Origin: Pseudomonadota bacterium
GTDB lineage: Bacteria; Myxococcota_A; UBA9160; SZUA-336
Length of the DNA stretch: 64,000 nucleotides
Direction: 5' to 3'
Assembly: GCA_003247575.1 (NCBI GenBank)
Contig: QJZC01000049.1
Location: forward strand, 1-64,000
Part shown: positions 1-9,459 of the stretch, one piece after another
Layout of the letters: every line of letters begins with the position of its first letter
How positions within the stretch are numbered: position 1 is the first letter of the stretch
Translations under genes and position numbers: made by a program
The notes under the pieces: model-generated
Database searches by the model: none
What the model was told of the DNA's origin: nothing
Seen by the model: the letters and a program-made list of their open reading frames with translations, nothing else

Positions 1-487
1 GCCCGGCCGCCGAAACGCCAGAGCCCGGTCGTCCGGGGTAGGTCTCGAGTGGACGATCTCATACTCATGCCTCGGGCGGCGAGCCGAGGATGAGGAGGTT
101 GAGCTGGGGGATGTCGTCGATCGCGATGGCCTTCCTTTTATCGCACCTGTAGCCTGGCTAGCAGCCATCACGATCGGAAGGCGCACACTCAGTATTGCGA
201 CAATATTCTCACAGGCAGGGTTGCTTCTCTTTGGATATGCAGCCGTTGCGATCGCTGCACACCTCGATCCCAGTGGGTACGCCGCATGGTTTCTGGACTG
301 AGCGACTTCTCGGAGGGCTCAGCGCAGTCGTTTGGCTCTGATGCTAGGGATGTCGCCACCCGCGGCACACCCCGGACGATCGGGGCCGTGGAATCGCGGG
401 TGCCGGGCCGTTGGGAGTCCGCGACCAGGCCCGCCACCCGCGACTCCACGGCCCCTGACGGAGACTCGCAGTGCGATCTCCCTCCGG
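1..487. other. Gene-poor window edge
   Basis: No convincing complete gene is visible. On the minus strand a short open stretch ends at a stop near position 75 (last residues LLILGSPPEA), but an in-frame stop lies only about 30 codons upstream. It could be the tail of a decayed gene and matches no family I can name. The strongest structure is the hairpin at 382-455. The rest holds no recognisable promoter or RNA gene. Confidence 0.4.
382..455. repeat. Long GC-rich hairpin, possible terminator of the RND gene
   Basis: The arms 382-402 and 435-455 are reverse complements over 21 bases with one mismatch (A at 393). After one unpaired position on each side (403/434), a further 6-bp stem pairs 404-409 with 428-433. 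Read on the minus strand, the single mismatch becomes a G-U pair, so the fold is best in the transcript of the RND gene that ends at 488. There is no T-run after it. It may be a Rho-independent-like stop, a 3' stabiliser, or a copy of a dispersed palindromic repeat. Confidence 0.55.
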
Positions 488-2893
488 CTAACCTTGCGCC
501 GATCGCTCCGGCGCGATGCTCGGCTCGTGAAGCCCGGATTCGCTGGCAGCTTCGGCCGGGACCACCGAAAGGTTGGGGCCTACGGCGTCGCCCGGCTCTA
601 GCCATGCAGCCAACGCGGGAATCAGCAGAATCGCGCCTGCCATGTTCATCAGGAACATGAACGTGAGCAAGATCCCCATGTCCGCTTGGAACTGCAGCGC
701 GGATAGGATCCAGGTGCTGACCGCAATCGCCAGCGACAAGCCCGTGAAGATCACCGCGGCTCCAGTCTCCGAGAGTGCTCGACGATAGGCGCGCTCAAGC
801 CCGATCCCAGCGCGAAGATGCTCCTGAAGACGAGCAAAGATATAGATCCCGTAGTCTACGCCGACCCCCACACCCAGTGCGACGACCGGCAAGGTGTAGA
901 CGGTCAGTCCTATGGAGAGCTGCGCCATCACAGCGTAGGCGAGCGCCGACACGATCCCCAGCGGGAGCACGATGTACAGGGTTCCGCGCCAGGAACGGAA
1001 GAAGATCAGGCACAGCCCGATGACCGCGGCGTAGACATAGAAGAGCATCGGAATCTGCGCCTCCTGCACCGCCTCGTTCGTCGCAGCCATCACACCCACG
1101 TTTCCGCTGGCGAGTCGAAATTGAACTCCCTCGGTGTCCAGATCAGCGGCGGTTCGCTTCGCTTCCTCGATGATGTGGGCGATCGTGGTCGCCTTGTGAT
1201 CCCGGGTGAACAAGGTCACTGGCATCACACTGCAGTCAGTATTGAGAAGCCCCGAAGCCGTCTCGACTCCGGAGACGCTCTGCGCCAACACCTGAGAGTT
1301 CCGCGGGATGACGCGCCACTTGACGTTCCCTTCATTCCATCCGGCATTGACGACCCGGGCGACGTTCGCCAGAGAAATCGTCGACTGGACACCATCGGTA
1401 TTTCGCATGCGCCACTCGAACTCGTCGATCGCGCGCATCGGGCCAAAGTCGATGCACGCGTTCGGACTCGCCTCGGCAATGATCGAGATCGAGTCGACTC
1501 CGATCGAGAAGCGATCGGTGATCAGCTGCGAGTCTTGGTTGTAGCGCGCAGCATCGCGCAGCTGTGGCGCTCCTACCCGGAGATCTCCGATCTGGAGGCC
1601 CTGGGCCTGCCAGAGGCCGACACCGCCGATGAGCACCACAACGCCCAGCACGCTCGCCGCCACCGGGCGCCGGGCGAGACCGGAGAGACTGCTCCAGAGG
1701 CCGCTCACAGTGTCCGGTGCACTCGCGCTCCTCGCAAATGCCTTCGGTGAGACCCTGAGACACGAGATCAGAAGCGGAAGCAACAGCAGATTCGTGAACA
1801 CGATGACGGCGACGCCCAAGCTGGCAGCGATGGCGAGCTCCCGGATGATCCCGATGTCGATCAACAGCAAGGTCAGAAATCCCACTGTATCGCTGACCAA
1901 GGCGACCGCGCCCGGAAGTAGCAGTCGTTCGAACGCGCTGCGCGCAGCCTTGTCGGCGGAGCTTCCCGCCGCGAGCTCGGCTCGCGTAGCGTTGATCATC
2001 TGCACACCGTGGCTGACACCGATGGCGAACACCAAGAAGGGCACGAGAATGGACATGGGATCTAGCCCCATGCCCAAGAGAGTGAGCAGACCGAGCTGCC
2101 AACACACCGCGACCAGCGAACACATGAGCGGCAACAAGGTGAGCAGCCAGGAGCGTGAATAGAGCCAGACCAGGCCGGCCGTTATGAGTAGCGTGATCCC
2201 GAAGAAGGCAACGACACCCGCCGCACCGGAGGCGACGTCGCCGATGAGCTTCGCGAATCCGATGATGTGGACGCGCACACCATCCGACTCGTACCGAGTT
2301 CGGATGTCCTCGAGCTGCTGGGCAATCGCGAGGTAGTCGATTCGCTCACCCGTATCGGGATCCCGCTCGAGAAGCTGCGCCGAGATGATCGCGGCGGTGA
2401 AATCGTTTGCCACCAAGCGCCCGACTTCACCCGCCTTCAGGGTGTTCACCCGCACTGTCTCCAGGAACTCGGGCGTAGGAGAAAAGTCGGCCGGAACCAC
2501 GTTGCCGCCCGCGAATCCGTCCTCGAGAATCTCGACGAAGCGCACGTTCGGAGTGAAGAGCGAGCGCACCTGAGCCCGATCCACCCCGGGAATGAAGAAG
2601 ATCTCGTCAGTGACCGCCTGGAGCTTCTCGAAGAACGCCGGTGTGAAGATGTCGCCTTCGTCGACACTCAAAGCGACCAGGATACGATTCGCTCCCCCGA
2701 ACTCGGCCTGGTACTCGAGGAAGGTCTGCATGTAGGGATGCGTCAGCGGAATCGACTTTTCGAACCCGGCATCGGGTCGCAGCGAACTCGCCGCGACCAG
2801 CATCCCGAGCGTGATCACGAAGAAGCCGCTCAGCAGCACCGTTCGCTGACCGAAGACCCAACTCGAGATGCGCTTGGAAATGGAGCTACTCAC
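488..2893 (-). CDS. RND/MMPL superfamily exporter
   Basis: An inner-membrane exporter of the RND superfamily, MMPL/hydrophobe-exporter branch, 801 residues. One TM segment near residues 18-36 (LLSGFFVITLGMLVAASSL) is followed by a large periplasmic loop beginning FEKSIPLTHPYM. A bundle of TM helices lies around residues 225-375, then a second periplasmic domain and a second TM bundle around 630-770. This is the duplicated RND layout. The GTG start at 2893 has GAGGAA about 6 bases upstream. It is the last gene of a four-gene minus-strand run with a YCF48-like protein, a DUF1329 protein and a DUF1302 protein. That association recurs in bacteria that handle hydrophobic substrates. By inference it moves a lipid or hydrophobic compound; the substrate is unknown. 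Confidence 0.88.
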   Translation of the reverse strand: MSSSISKRISSWVFGQRTVLLSGFFVITLGMLVAASSLRPDAGFEKSIPLTHPYMQTFLEYQAEFGGANRILVALSVDEGDIFTPAFFEKLQAVTDEIFFIPGVDRAQVRSLFTPNVRFVEILEDGFAGGNVVPADFSPTPEFLETVRVNTLKAGEVGRLVANDFTAAIISAQLLERDPDTGERIDYLAIAQQLEDIRTRYESDGVRVHIIGFAKLIGDVASGAAGVVAFFGITLLITAGLVWLYSRSWLLTLLPLMCSLVAVCWQLGLLTLLGMGLDPMSILVPFLVFAIGVSHGVQMINATRAELAAGSSADKAARSAFERLLLPGAVALVSDTVGFLTLLLIDIGIIRELAIAASLGVAVIVFTNLLLLPLLISCLRVSPKAFARSASAPDTVSGLWSSLSGLARRPVAASVLGVVVLIGGVGLWQAQGLQIGDLRVGAPQLRDAARYNQDSQLITDRFSIGVDSISIIAEASPNACIDFGPMRAIDEFEWRMRNTDGVQSTISLANVARVVNAGWNEGNVKWRVIPRNSQVLAQSVSGVETASGLLNTDCSVMPVTLFTRDHKATTIAHIIEEAKRTAADLDTEGVQFRLASGNVGVMAATNEAVQEAQIPMLFYVYAAVIGLCLIFFRSWRGTLYIVLPLGIVSALAYAVMAQLSIGLTVYTLPVVALGVGVGVDYGIYIFARLQEHLRAGIGLERAYRRALSETGAAVIFTGLSLAIAVSTWILSALQFQADMGILLTFMFLMNMAGAILLIPALAAWLEPGDAVGPNLSVVPAEAASESGLHEPSIAPERSAQG

Positions 2894-2931
2894 CTGGATT
2901 CCTCGCCGATCATTTAAGTGATCCCCTACCC

Positions 2932-4038
2932 CTAGCTCGCTGAGCGGCGGCCCGCCTTCAGACGGCCGTCGTCCTCGGTGCGCAGCTCGTCGATGCCGAA
3001 CGCCCCGAGCAGCACGGCACCTCCTCCGTCGATCGGAACGATCGCAGCGATCGTCCCGCGGTCGGCTCGGCGCGAAGCTGCCAGGCTCGCCTGAGCCAAG
3101 TCCCCCTCACACATCACACCATCCGCCCCACCGAGGATCAGCTGCCCATCGGCCGTGATCCAGCCGGCCATCAAGGAGCTCTGCGTATTGGTCTGGAGCC
3201 TTTGCCATTCGCCCGACTCGACGCGCAGCCGATAAGCGTTCCCTCTCAGCCCGAAGACGAGGACGTCGCCCTGCGAAAGGGCGAGACCTCCAAAGAACGA
3301 GGCGCTGTAGGGAGTCTCCTGTGCGCTCCAGGACACGCCGCTGTCGCTCGATTTCAGCAAGGTGCCGAACTCTCCGGCGATATAGAGGGTTCCGTCGGGG
3401 GCGACGAACAGTGAGTTGAAGTGAGCGTCTGCCTCGGAGATCTGACGTCGCTCCCAGGTCGCACCCGCATCGCGCGTCTCGAGAAAGAGTCCGTAGGCAC
3501 CGACTGCAAAGCCGTGCGCCGGATCGCTGAACCAGACATCCAAGAGCGGGCTCTCGAGCTCGATGTCCCGGTATTGCAGCTCCCAGGTCTCCCCACCATC
3601 GGACGTGTGCAGGATCACCGCGTCGTGACCCACCGCCCATCCACTTCGCTCATCGACGAAGAAAGTTGCGGTCAGAGTGGCTGAGGTCGGAACCGCGACC
3701 TGCCGCCACTGCGCCCCCCCGTCGTCGGACAGGAGCACATGACCACGCTCACCGACCGCCACCAACCTGGCGCCCGCTCGAGCTCCGTCGAGGAGCAACG
3801 AGCGGTTCGCCAGGGGTGCGATCAATGATGGAGAGTCGACAGCACTCGCTTCGACCGATTCACTCGCCGCGTCCACCGGATTCGCGGCGGGGACGAGCGG
3901 CGCACTCCAGAGGAGCACGGCTCCGGTCACGTTCATCAGGATCGTCCGCCACCCGTACCAGCACGATCTCGTCCTCGCTCGAGCGACCAGCCCGCCAGAG
4001 CCAGCCAAGCGTCTCAGGGTCACCGATCTCCCTCCCAC
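2932..4038 (-). CDS. YCF48/BNR-repeat beta-propeller protein, exported
   Basis: Repeats of the type WxxG-hxxxHTSDGGxTWE are visible (GWAVGHDAVILHTSDGGETWE, GFAVGAYGLFLETRDAGATWERR, LYIAGEFGTLLKSSDSGVSW), which marks a YCF48-like (BNR/sortilin-type) beta-propeller. A hydrophobic segment (VTGAVLLWSAPLVPA) near residues 36-50 suggests export to the periplasm. The GTG at 4038 gives a long basic n-region. An ATG at 3936 just before the hydrophobic stretch is an alternative, and neither start has a strong ribosome binding site. In photosynthetic organisms YCF48 assists photosystem II assembly, but homologues next to RND exporters are of unknown role, probably scaffold or assembly factors. It lies 38 bases before the RND gene and 40 after the DUF1329 gene, so is likely co-transcribed. 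Confidence 0.82.
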   Translation of the reverse strand: MGGRSVTLRRLAGSGGLVARARTRSCWYGWRTILMNVTGAVLLWSAPLVPAANPVDAASESVEASAVDSPSLIAPLANRSLLLDGARAGARLVAVGERGHVLLSDDGGAQWRQVAVPTSATLTATFFVDERSGWAVGHDAVILHTSDGGETWELQYRDIELESPLLDVWFSDPAHGFAVGAYGLFLETRDAGATWERRQISEADAHFNSLFVAPDGTLYIAGEFGTLLKSSDSGVSWSAQETPYSASFFGGLALSQGDVLVFGLRGNAYRLRVESGEWQRLQTNTQSSLMAGWITADGQLILGGADGVMCEGDLAQASLAASRRADRGTIAAIVPIDGGGAVLLGAFGIDELRTEDDGRLKAGRRSAS

Positions 4039-4078
4039 GACCTGCCGAACACCGACAACCTACCGAACCCTGCAACCG

Positions 4079-5473
4079 CTAGCGCCGGCCGAGGGTACGC
4101 AGACCGGCAGGAGTGAAGTACGAACTCGGCTTCTCACCACCGTCGAACACCTGCATGTCCTCCTCGTTCTTCATCCCGAGCGCCAGATAGCGGCCCGCCT
4201 GCAGGTCGTAGATCACCTCGACGGTATAGGTCGTGAGCGGAACCTCGTAATAGTTGATCGTATGCCCTTCACCAGACCGCCAGAGCTGATCTCGTCCATC
4301 GTAGTGATCCACCAGTACGATGTTCCAGCTGTCCTCGTCGAAGTAGAACGTGCGCCTCTTGTAGATGTGGCTCGTTCCCTCCTTGAGCTTGGCATCGACC
4401 ACCCAGACCCGGTGGAGCTCCCAGCGAGCGTAGTCGGTGTTCAAGTGCCCGGGACGAATCAGGTCATCGACCTTGATCGCATCGCTGTGCATCTTGTACG
4501 AGTTGTACGGGATGTACATCTCGCGCTGCCCGACGAGCTCCCAGTCGTATCGGTCGGGAGATCCGTTGAACAGGTCGAAGTTGTCGTTCGTTCGAAGCCC
4601 ATCGGAGGCCGTACCCGGATTGTCGTAGGCGACGTTCGGCGCGCGGCGCACGCGGCGCTGTCCCGGGTTGTAGCTCCAAGCCTGACGCGGCTCGACGATC
4701 TGATTCAATGTTTCGTAAACCAGCAGGATCCTGCCCGCAAGCCGCGGCGGGGATTCGATCGTCTGCATGAACGACGTGACCTGGTTCCCGACGTTCTCGG
4801 GTGTGACCCCCTCCCGCGCGTACTGATTCTGAACCTCTTCCTTTAGCTTCACGATGGTGTACTCACCGTTTCGCTGCGGGGTCACCTGGTCAATGGTCCG
4901 CTCGAGCTGCTTGCCGATGTAGCGCAGCTTGTGGTTCCAGATGCACTCGAGGCCGTCCTTCGGGAACGGGAACGGCGAGGTAATCGCCGCCTGGGTCACT
5001 CCGTTTCCGTCCGGGGCGAGCTTCGCCGATTGCGCATTCGCCTTGAACGCATCGTACACCCGCTGCGGATAGGAAGTGCTGCGGCGGGTCGGATACACGT
5101 TCAGCTTGTACGTATCCGGATACTTCTCGATCATCGCCTGGGTGCCAGGAGACAACTTGTCCCGGTACTGATCCAGGTTCGCACTCGAGATCGTGAACTT
5201 GATCTCGTCGTCCGCGAACGGATCGGGATGATGCATGCCTGGCTTGTAGACAGCTGGCGGCTGCGTGATCCCACCCGTCCACTCGGGGATGGTCCCATCG
5301 GCGTTCCCGCTACGGATGGAGCCCATCGGGGTGAGCTGCTTCCCGATCTGATCGACCGTACGCTGAATCCCATCCGCCGAGAATCCGTTCGATGCGAGCC
5401 CCAATCCGACTCCCAGACTGACTCCCAGACCGACCACCAGCGTTTTCACCGAACGAGAGCTCGAAATCATCAT
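4079..5473 (-). CDS. DUF1329 family periplasmic (LolA-fold) protein
   Basis: A 464-residue protein with a clear Sec signal (positively charged start, then LVVGLGVSLGVGLGLASNGFSA). The mature part has hallmarks of DUF1329: LGKQLTPMGSIRSGNADGTIPEWTGG-like opening, VYDAFKANAQS, GQRRVRRAPNVAYDNP and a C-terminal YEVPLTTYTVEVIYDLQAGRYLA. DUF1329 is related to the LolA/LolB lipoprotein-carrier fold, so a periplasmic carrier for a hydrophobic ligand is plausible. AAGGAG sits just upstream of the ATG at 5473. It follows the DUF1302 gene by only 18 bases, and DUF1302-DUF1329 gene pairs are a conserved association. The ligand is not known. Confidence 0.9.
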   Translation of the reverse strand: MMISSSRSVKTLVVGLGVSLGVGLGLASNGFSADGIQRTVDQIGKQLTPMGSIRSGNADGTIPEWTGGITQPPAVYKPGMHHPDPFADDEIKFTISSANLDQYRDKLSPGTQAMIEKYPDTYKLNVYPTRRSTSYPQRVYDAFKANAQSAKLAPDGNGVTQAAITSPFPFPKDGLECIWNHKLRYIGKQLERTIDQVTPQRNGEYTIVKLKEEVQNQYAREGVTPENVGNQVTSFMQTIESPPRLAGRILLVYETLNQIVEPRQAWSYNPGQRRVRRAPNVAYDNPGTASDGLRTNDNFDLFNGSPDRYDWELVGQREMYIPYNSYKMHSDAIKVDDLIRPGHLNTDYARWELHRVWVVDAKLKEGTSHIYKRRTFYFDEDSWNIVLVDHYDGRDQLWRSGEGHTINYYEVPLTTYTVEVIYDLQAGRYLALGMKNEEDMQVFDGGEKPSSYFTPAGLRTLGRR

Positions 5474-5491
5474 GTCTCTCCTTTGACTCTA

Positions 5492-7357
5492 CTAGAAGGA
5501 ATACTGAAGGCTGAGCGAAACGAAGTCACGATCGCGCAGCGTGTTCTCTTTACCGGCGCCGGTGAAGATCGAGTACGTCAGGTTGAAGGCCCACTTGTTG
5601 AGGTAGTCACCCTGCAGTCCCAAAGTGAGCCCCTTTCGGTCCTCGACGAAGTTTCCGATGGGCGTCGGCGAAGTCCCGTTGATGTCGTGGCGATAGGCGA
5701 CCGATGGGGCCAGGTTCCACCCCCAGATCGCGTTGTTGTACTGGAGCCTCGCAACCGCCACGACCCCCCAGGAGAACTTCTGCGCGAAATCGGAGTCGAG
5801 ATCCGCGGTGTTCCCCTCGACGATCGCCTGCGGAGTCACCGCCCCCTGGAAGGCGATCTTCCCCGTACTCTCGAGACCTCGGACACGAACGAAACCGGCC
5901 TCTCCGACCAGCGCGAGCTGACTGGCCCCGAGAAACCCACCGACGATCGGGCCGGGCTCGACCAACTTCGTCAAGCTCAACTGTCCGGTATAAACGCGGT
6001 GATCGAATCCCCCGGAAGTAAACTCTCCCGGCGCCGCGATGCGCACACCGGGCAGCGGAGCGATGGTCGGAATCCCGGCACCGGTCACGAGTGCGCGCAA
6101 GCCCTGCTGCTCGGCAAGCTGGAGCGGAAAGTCCTTGCTCCAGGACACCTCTCCCTGGACGGCGAGGTCGAGCGCTTCGATGGTCGTACTGAGACTCACG
6201 CCGTACTTACGAATGTCTTCCGGGTAGTCCTGCTGCGCAACCAGCTGGGATAGACCCCGTGTGATCGCGGCGAGGGCATCGGGTTCGGTCGCGAGATCGA
6301 TCCGCTCCCCGTAGCTACCCCCTACGTAGGGAAGCCGGCTGTGATAGTTGATCGCGTACAGCCCGATCTCTGCGCTGTTCAGCCAAGGCACGAAGAGGCG
6401 CACTGCCACCCCCCACTGGTTGCGATCCTTGGGCTTGACGTTGGCTCCGCGCCGGAGACAGCTTCCCCCGACGGTTCCATCACTCCGCACACCGAAGATC
6501 AGCGGATTCGATCCGCAGTCGTTGTGTCCCAGACTGATGTCGAAATTCTTGCCCCCCGGGCCCAGCGCGTCACTGGTACTGAAGAACGTCCCCGCCGGAT
6601 CGAGTTGAGTCTCGCGCCAGCTCCACTGCCAGAAGCCTTCCAGCGTAATGTTCTCGGTCACACCGATGGACATGTAAGCTGCGGGAATGGGGAGCAACGC
6701 CTCACGCAGCTCGGCCCCCGGCGAACGGAGGCGACTGACATCGATGGGATTGATCACATTCAGCCCGTTGGGAATGAAGGTGCTCTCCCCCCAGTTGATG
6801 ACCTGCTCCCCGACCTTGATCGTAAGAGGCATCTCCATGGGCGTGAACGAAGCACTCACATAGCCGTCCAGTAACTCCCAGTCGGCTCCGCTCTCCTTGC
6901 GAGCCTTTCCTACCAGGGGCGAAAACCGGCGGCTGCCGTCGTGGTTCTCGGAGTCGTAGAAGTAGTTCACGCGGGTGAACAGACCGAAGTTCCGCCAGCG
7001 GACGTCTACCTCGTGGGTAGCCTGGACCGTGCTGGACGTGATCCGGCCTCGCTTGTAGTTGAGATTTCCATCCGTGCCACCACAGTTCCCGCCACTGCCT
7101 CCGAGAACGGTGCACACGTTGCTCGAGTCGGGACTCTCGACGCGCAAGGTCGCACCCACCGTCACGGTCGTATCGACGGTCGCCTCGATCTCACCCCACT
7201 CGAACTCCGCGGCCTGAGCCTCAGCCGGGCCCAGCGAGACCGTGAGCAGTGCAGCCAGGAGCGCGACTCCGCCGAGGCCTGCGGCCAAGGGCAGGCTCAG
7301 GCTCGCGATCCATCCTGGCAACCAATCGCGCGCGAGAAGTCTCGCGGTTCGGTTCAT
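5492..7357 (-). CDS. DUF1302 family outer-membrane beta-barrel protein
   Basis: A 621-residue protein with a signal peptide (hydrophobic run LPLAAGLGGVALLAALLTVSLGPAEAQA after an RD-containing n-region). The remainder consists of alternating amphipathic strands and ends in SLSLQYSF with a C-terminal Phe, the usual outer-membrane barrel insertion signal. Motifs GEQVINWGESTFIPNGLNVINPIDVSRLRSPGAELREALLPIPA are typical of DUF1302. It is the first gene of the module. AGGAGG lies 6 bases before the ATG at 7357. Family members are thought to act as outer-membrane conduits for hydrophobic substrates; with the DUF1329 carrier and RND pump this suggests a three-compartment route. The substrate is unknown. 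Confidence 0.9.
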   Translation of the reverse strand: MNRTARLLARDWLPGWIASLSLPLAAGLGGVALLAALLTVSLGPAEAQAAEFEWGEIEATVDTTVTVGATLRVESPDSSNVCTVLGGSGGNCGGTDGNLNYKRGRITSSTVQATHEVDVRWRNFGLFTRVNYFYDSENHDGSRRFSPLVGKARKESGADWELLDGYVSASFTPMEMPLTIKVGEQVINWGESTFIPNGLNVINPIDVSRLRSPGAELREALLPIPAAYMSIGVTENITLEGFWQWSWRETQLDPAGTFFSTSDALGPGGKNFDISLGHNDCGSNPLIFGVRSDGTVGGSCLRRGANVKPKDRNQWGVAVRLFVPWLNSAEIGLYAINYHSRLPYVGGSYGERIDLATEPDALAAITRGLSQLVAQQDYPEDIRKYGVSLSTTIEALDLAVQGEVSWSKDFPLQLAEQQGLRALVTGAGIPTIAPLPGVRIAAPGEFTSGGFDHRVYTGQLSLTKLVEPGPIVGGFLGASQLALVGEAGFVRVRGLESTGKIAFQGAVTPQAIVEGNTADLDSDFAQKFSWGVVAVARLQYNNAIWGWNLAPSVAYRHDINGTSPTPIGNFVEDRKGLTLGLQGDYLNKWAFNLTYSIFTGAGKENTLRDRDFVSLSLQYSF

Positions 7358-7811
7358 GTCAGCCTCCTGTATCTACACCATTCTGCGAATGTCCCGCAGG
7401 GTCATTGCAAGTCAGAGGCCGACCATGGAGCGGGTGAAAATTTCAGCGCGGAAACGAAGCAACGCGACGACCGCAATGGGAATACACCAACGAGCGGCCG
7501 CTCCGAGCGATTTGCGGCGCGATGCCGCCCGGACGCGAAAAGAGCTCACGGGACAGCCTGGCCTATTCCGTCGGCCAATGGGACTCACAGGCACATGCTT
7601 GGACCCAAAGACACACGCAACCTGCGACTCCACCCAACTGAACTCGCCGGACCACCAGAGCCGCTCTCCGACCAGGGAGAGGCGCCCGAGCTAAGTGAAC
7701 TATGAGATCCGGTGGGGACGCGTCCATGGTACGCTTGGTTCATGGTTCCGCGCGCGGGAGCCTAGAGCTCGAGCAAAGGAATTGCACAGAATCTCGAGAG
7801 GAGAGGGATCG
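7358..7811. other. Divergent intergenic region
   Basis: 454 bases between the divergently transcribed DUF1302 gene and the acyl-CoA synthetase. It must contain promoters for both, but I see no convincing -35/-10 pair or operator. An in-frame extension of the synthetase through this region lacks conserved sequence and is judged untranslated. Confidence 0.4.
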
Positions 7812-9371
7812 ATGAGGCTGCACGACTGGTTGGACTTTCACGCGCGCGAGACACCGGAAGCGGAGTTCGTGTACTTCCAAGGCAGCTCAGTCTCGTATGG
7901 AGAGGGCCAGAAGTCAGCGAATCGGCTCGCCAACGCACTCCTGGCAGAAGGGCTCGCCCAGGGCGACCGCATCGCGATCGCGGCCAAGAACTGCACCGAG
8001 TACGCACTCCTCTACTTCGCCTGCTCGAAGGCCGGCATCGTGCCGGTGCCACTCAACTACCGGCTCGCTCCGGCGGAGTGGCAGTACATCATCGACGATT
8101 CGGAGGCCAAACTCATCATCGCGGGACCCGAGTTCGCGGAGGGAGTGGACTCGATACGTCCAGCGCTCGGTGGAGTGAAGCGCTTCGTCTCACTGGGGGG
8201 AGAGATCCCCGCCGGCTGGTCCTCGTACTCTGCCTGGACGGAGAGCCACGGCGTTCACGACCCGGGGATCGAGATCGAGTCGACCGCGCCCGCCTATCAG
8301 ATGTATACCAGCGGAACGACCGGTCGCCCCAAGGGTGCGATCGTGACCCACAACGCGGTCACGTCGAATGTGTCCCAACTCCTGACCGGCTTCTTCATTC
8401 AGCGGGACGAACGCTACCTCATCGTCGTCCCCCTGTACCATGCGGCTGGCGCCAGCGCCCTCTTCATCACGACCGCGTGCGGCGCATGCACCTACCTGCA
8501 AGCCGACTTCATCCCGCAGGAGGTCGTACGCGCCCTGTCGGAAGAACGCATCGCGCTGACGACTCTCGTTCCTGCCATGATCCAAGCGCTACTCGTCATG
8601 GTCCCCGACGTGGCGAAGCGCTCCTACCAGTCCCTGCGTCAGCTCGCGTACGGAGCCTCACCGATCAGCGAAGAGACCTTGAGACGGGCCATCCAGGTCT
8701 TCGGGTGTGACTTCGTGCAGGGCTACGGAATGACCGAGAGCACCGCAGTCCTCACCCTGCTGACGCCAAAGGACCACGAGCGCGCCCTGAAGGAGAAGCG
8801 AGAGCTTCTGCGCTCTGCAGGTCGGCCGATTCTCGGAACAGAGCTTCGCATCGTCGATCCGGCTGGAGAGCCCGTGCCGACCGGGACTCCGGGGGAGATC
8901 ACGGCTCGAGGCCCCCAGCTCATGCAGGGCTACTGGAACCTCGAGGACGCGACACGTCGTACTCTGGAGCACGGCTGGCTACACACCGACGACGTGGGCT
9001 GCGTCGACGAGGAAGGCTACCTCTACATTCTCGATCGCGTGAAGGACATGATCGTCTCGGGTGGCGAGAACGTATACCCGAACGAGGTCGAGAACGTTCT
9101 CTTCTCGCACCCGGCGGTGGGAGATGCCGCTGTGATCGGTGTACCCGACGAACGTTGGGGCGAGGCAGTCAAGGGGATCGTGGTGCTGCGAGAAGGCCAG
9201 ACCGCGACCGAAGAGGAGCTGCGCGAGTTCTGCAGATCCCAGCTCGCAGGGTTCAAAGTACCGAAGAGCATCGACTTCGTGGCCGAACTACCCAGAAATG
9301 CGACCGGCAAGGTACTCAAGACCGAGCTGCGGAAGCCCTACTGGGCCGGACACACACGCGGCGTCGCCTGA
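7812..9371 (+). CDS. Acyl-CoA synthetase (AMP-forming, FadD-like)
   Basis: A 519-residue adenylate-forming ligase that activates a carboxylic acid to an acyl-AMP and then an acyl-CoA. The P-loop-like motif YTSGTTGRPKGAIVTHNA lies near residue 165. GYGMTESTAVLT is the adenine-binding region, and LHTDDVGCVDEEGYLYILDRVKDMIVSGGENVYPNEVE carries the A8 hinge. The catalytic lysine is in PRNATGKVLKTELR near the C-terminus. The ATG at 7812 is chosen over upstream in-frame starts because it has GAGGAGAGG about 5 bases before it and matches the family N-terminus (RLHDWLDFHARETPEAE). It is divergent from the DUF1302/RND module, so its acid substrate may be linked to that module, but this is only contextual. 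Confidence 0.92.
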   Translation: MRLHDWLDFHARETPEAEFVYFQGSSVSYGEGQKSANRLANALLAEGLAQGDRIAIAAKNCTEYALLYFACSKAGIVPVPLNYRLAPAEWQYIIDDSEAKLIIAGPEFAEGVDSIRPALGGVKRFVSLGGEIPAGWSSYSAWTESHGVHDPGIEIESTAPAYQMYTSGTTGRPKGAIVTHNAVTSNVSQLLTGFFIQRDERYLIVVPLYHAAGASALFITTACGACTYLQADFIPQEVVRALSEERIALTTLVPAMIQALLVMVPDVAKRSYQSLRQLAYGASPISEETLRRAIQVFGCDFVQGYGMTESTAVLTLLTPKDHERALKEKRELLRSAGRPILGTELRIVDPAGEPVPTGTPGEITARGPQLMQGYWNLEDATRRTLEHGWLHTDDVGCVDEEGYLYILDRVKDMIVSGGENVYPNEVENVLFSHPAVGDAAVIGVPDERWGEAVKGIVVLREGQTATEEELREFCRSQLAGFKVPKSIDFVAELPRNATGKVLKTELRKPYWAGHTRGVA

Positions 9372-9459
9372 ACCCACCCCCCTCGACTGCGACGCTGATC
9401 GCTCGATTGGAGTCCTGGGCCGCGCCCTCGGCCGTTCGTGGCGCCATGGCCGAAGGTCG

